A stretch of 64,000 bases of DNA from Lutjanus erythropterus. Taxonomy: Eukaryota; Chordata; Actinopteri; Lutjaniformes; Lutjanidae. Below are positions 52,701 through 61,700 of the stretch, piece after piece. A model generated the notes under the pieces. That model had not been told where the DNA came from. It ran no database searches and worked only from the letters and a program-made list of their open reading frames with translations. The DNA lies in the NCBI GenBank assembly GCA_020091685.1, contig CM034610.1:11096746-11160745 (forward strand), in the 5' to 3' direction. Each line of letters starts with the position of its first letter. Position 1 is the stretch's first letter. The translations under genes were made by a program, and so were the position numbers.

Positions 52701-55700
52701 ATTACATCGCCAGCAATATTGTAGGGATGATTATTGGTGCTTTAACAAGATGTGAACACAACAAGATTTTTGATAAATAATCAGTAGTAATGTGGATATA
52801 ATGACTACATGCGGAAAGCCAAATAACAGAAGAGCTAGAACAGTTTAGTAAGTTAAGAAAATTGTATCACTTAGTGCAATGGAGCCTTTAAAGCCGGGAA
52901 GAGAACACGCATACGTCATATCACGGTATAAGGATATCCAAAATCTAAGTTAATATCTAGTCTCAAACATGATATTGATATATTTGTCTATTAACTCTAT
53001 TTCTTTAACTCCACCACCATCCAAATTCCCAGCAGAGAGGTACAGAAGGGAGGAGACCTCACAGAGACAGGGAGGTGAGTGAGGAAATGAGTTTTAACCA
53101 GACCGTAGACTAGGCATTAGCAGCCATTAGGACTGGTGTTTGTCAGTGATGAGATCTGCCACAGCACAAACAAACAGGCTGACCTTTAGCATGGTCTCAC
53201 CCTGACATTTACACCAGGAATTATAGTCTGTCCTGTTGAATGAAACGTGATGGAAAAGAGGGACCAGTCAGACGACGGGAGGGAGAGGAACAAACAAAAA
53301 CAGATGGAAGAGATGACAAGGAAGAAGAGAGAGACGGGAATGACAGCAATTAAGTGATCAAGTTATGTGTGGAAGACATGAGAGAATAAGACTCAGACTA
53401 AGTGGAATTTAGTTGATGATGACTGAGAGTATGGAGATGTGCTGGACTGATAAGACATTATGAGAGGAAATGCAGCAGGTAATGAAATCAGAGAGACGGA
53501 TGGAGAGGCAAACTGTGAGTAATGACCAAAGGAAGAAGGGGGAGAAGTGAGGAGGCTGAATGTGAGGAAAGATGTTGAGTATGTGTGTATGTGTACCTTG
53601 GTGATGAAGACACTGGTGATGCTTTCAGGATTGTCTCCCTCAGGGTTGGGCGGTCCAAGCAGCTGCTCACCTTCCCCCTTCTCAAAGCTGTACAGGAAGG
53701 CTGGATTCAGAATGTGCTGCAGCACCTATGAAGCAGGAAAAACACACACTGAAATTATTTTACCGATCCAAATTACTTAGGAGAATATACAACCTTCACT
53801 CCTTCAGGTTTTCAAAGGCTACAGTGGATGATTTCACCGATAGCACACCTTCAAGCAAGGAGAAACTAATCAGTGAAATCACCTGGTGTGGTCTTTCAAA
53901 AGTCGAAGAAATGAAAAATCTGGACATGATCAGCTCTCCATGGCACATAATTAAGTGATGAAATACTAATTTACTCCACAATCTATTCTAAAATCAGAGG
54001 GACACAGCAGCTTTCCATTTTGATATTGACAGGAAGAAACTTTGATTCGTTAGAGGAAAAAAGAACTTGGGAGCATAAAGACCTACTTGAGGCACAGCAA
54101 TGTCAAATGTGCAAAACAATGATAATTTAAAAGGGGTGCCATTTAAAGAATCAGCAAAGAGAACGATTTCTACTCTTGAGATCATAGAAAATAATGATAA
54201 TATCCTCACTTAATTAATCCATCAGTATAAAAAGCAAAATATATATAACAATAATAGTAGTATTAACTTTATCGCAGAGGAGCTTAAAGTGCAATTTACT
54301 AACACCCTGAAACCTGCAGGGACTGTTATCAGCAATCTGATGAAGACAAAGGCTTGATTAGCTGGTAAAATGCAGAATAACCCAGCCACAATATAGCTAA
54401 CGACTGCATTTATTAAAGAAGCTGCTATCTGTTAATGAACCCTCCTATTCAATCCATCATTGAGGAGGACAGGGCATCGCTCAGTGGAGAACGAGCTGTG
54501 GCAGCATATGTTCGTGCTCCTCCATTAGCACATTATTCACACACTCGGCACAACATACATGCATGGTTGATAGACTCGCACACACATGCAGAAACACACA
54601 CACGCCTAAATGAAGACACAGAGAAAAAGCATGGAGCACCAGTCTGTTCTTCAGTCTCATCTGTTCCTATTAATCCTGAGCCTCACTGACATCAATCACT
54701 GTGGGATCACAGCGTTATTTCTGTAATGCCATTAGATGTTGTGCTCATGCAGGCTGTGTGTGTTAGTACATGTATGCACACAATACCTCCGGGCGAGTAG
54801 CCTAGATCTTGTTCTGCAGGTGTCTTAATTATCTTAAATCCCATTTCCATACTCTTAAACAAATAACAAGTGTGCGTGTGTGCACGTGCACAGAGGAACC
54901 CTTGTGGCACTAAAATAACCCAACCATGATAAGAGGCAGAATACGCATTATGTCCCCACAAACATAAGGAATGTGTAAATAATGTATGGCTTTTATTGTG
55001 AAGTAATCACAGAAGTCTTGAATGTTGAGTGCTACTAATCGCAGAGGTTAGTTGCAGAGCATGACTGATACTGGATTTTGGGGGCTGATTAACTATAAAT
55101 GAAAAAAAAAACACAAATAGAACGAGAATTGAGAAGAACGATCCAATATACATAAATGATGCCTACAAAGAAAACCATAAATAAATAAATATTTTAAAAG
55201 TATGTATTATTTTAAAAAATAACAGGCAACATACACACCAATGCCAATATAGACCAATAAAGCTGTGCTAGCCCAATATCAGGCTGATAATATTGGCTGA
55301 CCAATAAAATGACCAAGTGAAAGTCTTGCATGAGCACAGAGATATTTTCTTTTTTATAGTATAGAATCTGATTAATTTAAACATGTTTTATTAAAAAAAG
55401 TATTGAAGTATCAATACTTCTGATAGTTTAAGAAACAGTTTTATAAAGACCTGCAGGATCTTTTTTCACTGAAACATCACACTCCACACAATCAAGGTAA
55501 ACTGTTGATTTCAACAGTTCTGCTTCAATAACGTGATTTTATTCAACTGGTTTTGTTTTAAATCTAACTGCTTAGGCAAGCTAACAAAAACGCAATTAAT
55601 CTTTGTTCGTAATACAGGTGACTAAACTGCTGTATTTATTAAAATGTTTTAAAAAGTACTTTGTGACTATTTTTCTTTGTTATTGTTTCATTAGTCAATA

Positions 55701-58700
55701 AGAAATAAAGCACTTTGTTGTTCACACTAACACACATGACTGAAGGCATGCAGGTGTAAAACAGGTAAAAGTACTAACAAAAATATGTGTTTTCTGTTTC
55801 AGCTTAACACCGCAGTTTGATTTCAATCTGCACTGAGGAGATGATACCAGCACAGCATGTAGCACCAGCATTCTGCTACACTGTATGTCATGTCAGGAAC
55901 AAAAAAAGAAAGTAGCAGAATGTGAAACAGATGCGCCGTGCTTCATAAATTTCATACAATTGTTTGTTTGCTTGTCTGCTTGAAATCTATTCCACGAATA
56001 GTCAAAACACTTTTGAACAAAAACGCAGCACAAAAGCTTTTCCGTAAGAACTATTTGAATAAAACAAAAGAAGCAGTACAGGAGCAGCATGGGGTCAGTC
56101 TGTGCCATCACAGATGATTCATTGCTGCTGTCCCACACTGTCTCTCTCCCTCTCTCTTTTACACACTCCTCTCTGTGACTCGCTTGAAGTGAAATATTCT
56201 TCCAAATCCCTGGGATGCGACACAAGAATCTCAGCCTCTAGAGAACATATAAGCACACACACACACTTCCTTGGGCTATTATGCTTCCGGGAAAATGCTA
56301 AAGGCAATTATTTAAATGTCAGTGGAGGTAACACCCACATTCATTCCCTTGCTCATGACTCGTACACCAATCAACACAAACATAATCACACAGAAACACA
56401 TCCTCTCTTTCTGTCCATCCGTCTGTGTGTCTCTGTGCCTCACACGCACAGCTAGCATCTGCTGCGCACCAGAGGAGGACAATTAAGGGAAAAATAACAA
56501 TATGGGCAAAATTCTGATGGGGGGTGGGGGTGCTGCAGCTCTGCTAGCTGCCCCTGAACTCTACTCTGCTAAAAATTCAAACACAGCATTTTGCCCTGGA
56601 AAGACACAGCACAGTGAGCTGGCTGAACCCTCCCTTGCTGCCTTTATTTTGTCTCTTTTTTCCCCCGTTCCATATGCCACTGAAACAATGCACACTGAAC
56701 ATGAGCAAAAAGGGCAGGGTGGAGTGAGCAGAATCACAAGCACAAGTGTATGTCCTTGGATTTGGGGGTCAGGGTGCACTTGCCAGCTTCTTGTGTGTCT
56801 GTCCATGTGCGTACAGTTGTGTGTTCTTGCCACACAGCCATTTGGCTATGTGCTATAGTGTGCCAGGGCAGGCCTTCCCCACTGACCTGTTTGTACTTAA
56901 CAGCAGTGCTGTTGCTCCTCTGTGCCCAGTTGTGTGCCTGTTACAGCTGTGCTAAGAGTGTGTGTGTGTGCGCGTGAGAGCATGCATGCGGGAGAGTGGG
57001 CTTAATTAAAAAGCAGCCCGAATGATTGTAATGCTTGCAGCAGCAGGTCAGGTAGAGAGGACAGAAGCATTCATCTGTGAGCCTCTGAGGGTCTAGAACC
57101 AGACAAAATGACCTTCCTGACTCCATCAAAGAACTTCTGGTACAAAACACACCAACCATAAAAGTCACACAGATCAGGTCCCACACCGAGGAAGCAAAGT
57201 AAGCAAGCTGAGGAGACGCTCAGAGAATTTTGCAACATAATTTATAATGCATAATTACATTTAGGTCTGAAAATCAATTCTTGATCCAAGATTTCACTTT
57301 TTTTGCAGTACAATGCAAAAAGTCTCTCAATAAACGCCTACATGTGCCCTGTTTTAAATTAGCATATTTATTTAAATATGTATTTTAAAATGTATTTTAT
57401 TCTTTAGCAAGGCTTATAAGAACAAAAAAGAAACATAACAGCAAAACTGCAGGGTCCTCAATCTGACCATTGATACATTAAAGTTTCATTGAATATTCCC
57501 AATTCTCACATGCAACTCCATTTACAAATTCCGACATTTTATTCTCATCTTGTTTCAATTCATTAATGGTGGGTTTGTTTTGGTGTTAAGCATCTCCCAC
57601 CAGCAAAATACTGGTAATTTTTCCACATTTGCTAGTAAGATGGTTTGCAAAATTGGCAAAAGGAATTTGGGATTTCAGTGTAGAATGTGGTCATGAATTA
57701 ACTTTCCTGCTCTGTTTGCCGGTGTACATACCTTAGCTTTCAGCTCATCATTGAAGTGTGGATCATTGAACTCAACGAAGCGAAAAAACAGGGCCCGTTT
57801 TTGGGCAATGGAGTACTTCCTGGGAATTTCCTCTTCCATATACTCCTTCAGGAAGGTCATGTTGCACAAGAAGCGACCTGTAAAGGCCCGCAGCAGCTGG
57901 AACAGCAGCTCGATCTCTGAGTAGTTACACCTATTGAGGAGACGAGTGGTCAAAAGTTCAGTACACAGACAGAGATATGTCTAATGTCCACAACAGTGAT
58001 ATTGTACAGAACTTTCAAATAATCTTGGGAACCAATGTGAGTCAGGTAATTAGTCAGTTTTTTACTCTGTTTATCAAAAGAAGGTCAACTCAACACATAC
58101 ACTCTAAAATTACTGGCTGGAGTGTTTGGGGGTTAATTGCAGGGTCTAAAATAAACATCTGCTAAGTGCCTCGCACACCAAGTGTTTTAGCACTTTCTCT
58201 GTGCTCAGACAGAGAGGAAGGGTGAGAAGGTCATCCGTGATTGGAATACCATTAAGTTAGTTAGTTAGAAACTGCACCAACTTGAAAAATGTGCATTATT
58301 AACTTGTAGCCCTTACACAAGCTAATAACTTGAATATATATATTTAAAACTCAAAGGGTCACTTAAGTCATCAAAAAGTTTTACACTCTACTGGTGGCAT
58401 TATTAGGCCAGTGTCCACAGTGGCTGTTTAGAGATATTGTTTGTCATCATTTCCTAAAACAGATTTTCGTATGAAATGTCCACTTTCAGGTCTTGCGACA
58501 AGTTTGTAAAATATTTAGTCAAGCCTCAACCCCATTACAATTTGAACTAATTTACATACTTGCAGTAGCTGAGCAGGCAGTAAGCCAGCAGCTTGGGCTC
58601 CTTCCAGTTGGTGGCAGCCATGTTGTCTTTGCGATGTCTCTCCTGGAAGGCCTCGCTGACCCATACTCGCCTCAACTGACTGACCAGGGAGTGCTGCCCT

Positions 58701-61700
58701 GCCAGCCAACCCTCATCATTCTTCACTATGATGCTGATGATCTGGTCAGGGGTAATGTAGTCCAAAAAAGGTTAGAAGTCATGTAATTAATTACTGAGAG
58801 TTTTGTAATATTCAGATGAGGATTAAGCACCACTGACACATGAGGGTTAGTTTTACACATATACAGTATACACTTGACTCCAGATGTTATGGGTAATAAG
58901 CGTGTGTACAGGATGAAAAATGAATTGTAATGAAAATATGCATACCTTGATAGCCTGAAACTGTAGGTCCAGCCTGGCTGTAGTGGTGGAGGGAGATCCA
59001 GGTCGAACAGTTGCTGCAGTGCCAGCGGGAACCAGCAGGGGCACAAAGCGGTTGGGATTAGAGGCCAGCACGTCTCTTAGTGGCTTGGCATCTTTGTGTT
59101 TCAGGAAACTCTGCACATGAACACATACAGATACTGTAAGTACAGGCCAAAATTAGACTATAAAGAACCATGTTTGCTGCACTTGGTCAAGAACTATAAT
59201 AACAAGTTTATAGTAATGATAAAGAAAATTAAAATTTTTACTGGGAGCAATCCATCTTAATTTAGTGTAAACAGGACCACTGGGCCATAACACACAATGT
59301 ATCCCTGATTATAGCCCATTGCTGAGGCAGCAAAATGTTGTTTTGATGGCAGCTATGCCAATGAAAAGCCTGAAGGGGCTGCTACTTAGAGCTGCCAGTG
59401 TCTAACCATGAACATGCGGCTCCACTGGGGGTCGTTGAGTGTAGCCTCCATCATGAACAGCTCCACTGTCTGAGATGGGTGACGTGTCAGGAACTTGATC
59501 AAAGGCTCCCTGAATGGACTGCCGGCCTAGCACAGGAGCGATGAGTGAGGGAAGAGGTGAGAAATAGCAAAGAAAACAGAAAAAGGATGATGAAGATTTA
59601 GATTCTTGTGAAAAACTAAAATCAAGAAATCATCAAGAGAGTTTAGGCATTTATTGTAAAATTATCACGCATTTCTTACTTCACAAAAAATGTCTTAAAA
59701 ATGTCACTGAACCTTTTTCAAGCTGTACATCACATAACTAATCACATGACCACTCATCATCAAATAAGACCAAACTTCCTTTCTTGCTTCCTTCATCTAC
59801 ATGACACAACTGCTCTTGTAAGGGTCAAGGTACATTACAATGAATAAGTCCCTAGAAACCACTCAACACATCCTTCAAATCTACTTGTTGTCTATAATTC
59901 TTGAATCACTGTTTTGGTAGTGCTCTTTGATTACTTTAGTAATCCACCAACAGCTTTAATGGGGCCTCATGCAGGAAAATACACAAACAAATGTACTCCT
60001 ATTTTTGTTTATATCCACAATTTGTTCTTATTTTGTTAGTACACATTGATTTCTGGGATACTTTCTGTTTTCTTTCCGTCTGTCTGTTTTCACAGACCAC
60101 TAATTGTTTGTACAACACAAGCAAACCCAACTTTAAAAAATATTCAAATATTTATAATCATTATTCATAATATTATTATACATATATAATTATTATTGTT
60201 CTTATTATTTAAATGTGTATAAAAATACTAATAATAATCTGTGTTTTTGCAAGCTTTATTGCTTGGGGAGGCCACTGAACATTTGGACCAGAAGAAACAG
60301 AAACCAGAAACAGTTAAAGAATCAGAATCGGCTTTCTTAGCCAAGTATTTGTATACATACAAGGCCTTTGAAAAGAGTCATTTTATGTGTTTAACGTGCC
60401 ATTTTACCCATTTTATATCATCTTAAATTCAGTAGTTTAGGGGTTTCTGACTGTTTGGTCAGACAAAGCATCTATGGAGCCCAGAAACTGACGAAACGCA
60501 ATAAAAGGTTATCAGACAAGTCAAAATATAACTTAATACATTCATAAATAATACTGTTAAATATTTAAAATTAAATGTAAAAATAGAACACAGAAAATTA
60601 AAGAGAATTTTAAGAGAAGGTTGCTGCTTCAGGACTTCTACTTTTAAAACAGGGCAGGACAATTCCTACAAGTCCATCTAAAGAGTGGAGTTGGTGTCCT
60701 ACCTCTATGAGCATGGCCCTCTCTGTCTTCATGACCACCTCCAGCAGAGGTTTGACCAGAGTCTGAGGTGCGGCTGGGATGAGGTGGAAAAGGTTAATGA
60801 TGGCAGAACAGATCTTCATCTCCTAAAGAAAAGAGTCAGAGACAAAGAGTGGAGGAAAGAGAGGAGTGAGTGAAACTCTTGGAGAGATTATGAAACTGGA
60901 CACGGACAAAACTTCTGACAGACAGTCTTGATGGACGGCCACTGTGGAAAGACGAGGATGAATCTTAGTCAAACGACTCAAAATGCAATCTGTGTTCATT
61001 AGGTAGTCGTGCGCACCATACTCGCATGAGTTCTGGATTACATCTGCACAGGGTACAAACAAATAAAGGACTGTTTTCATAATAATTCTCATCAACCTTG
61101 GATTAGTGATATCTTAGGAGTGGAAAAAGTCATAGGGAAATGGGGAGAATTCGACATTTCTAAAACAGTCAGAATGTGAGGTTAGAGCAAGGCTGAGATG
61201 ACAGTAACATTTCTGAGGACGACCACAGACACACGGACACAGAAGTACAGGGCAAATCCACCAGCACCACTACAACAACATTGGTTCAAGTCACCAGCAC
61301 GACATTGGTTCAACTAGATTTAAAAATCACTGACAGAGAGTCACCAACAGAGGGCGCAACACCAGGTCACATCTCACCTCAACGCCCTCCAACGCAGGCT
61401 GTACCGGAACGGGAGACAATGATCAGAGTCAGCAGAGCAGTATGTGTGCATTTTTGTGTGGTTGTGTGTTGTCTGTCTTTGTTCCATATGGAAGGTGAGC
61501 AGATAAGACAGGGTGATAATGAAATGAATGGGGAGATGGCAGCAACCTTTACAAGTGACCTCGGGAACAACTTTTCTCAGCAGCGGGTGCATGACAGGGC
61601 AGGGGCCATACTGGAACGTTAGAGAATCGGTGGCATTTGGAGTTAAAACACTCTTCTGACAGATATCAGGTCATTAATACAGAAACTGACATTTTGTTTT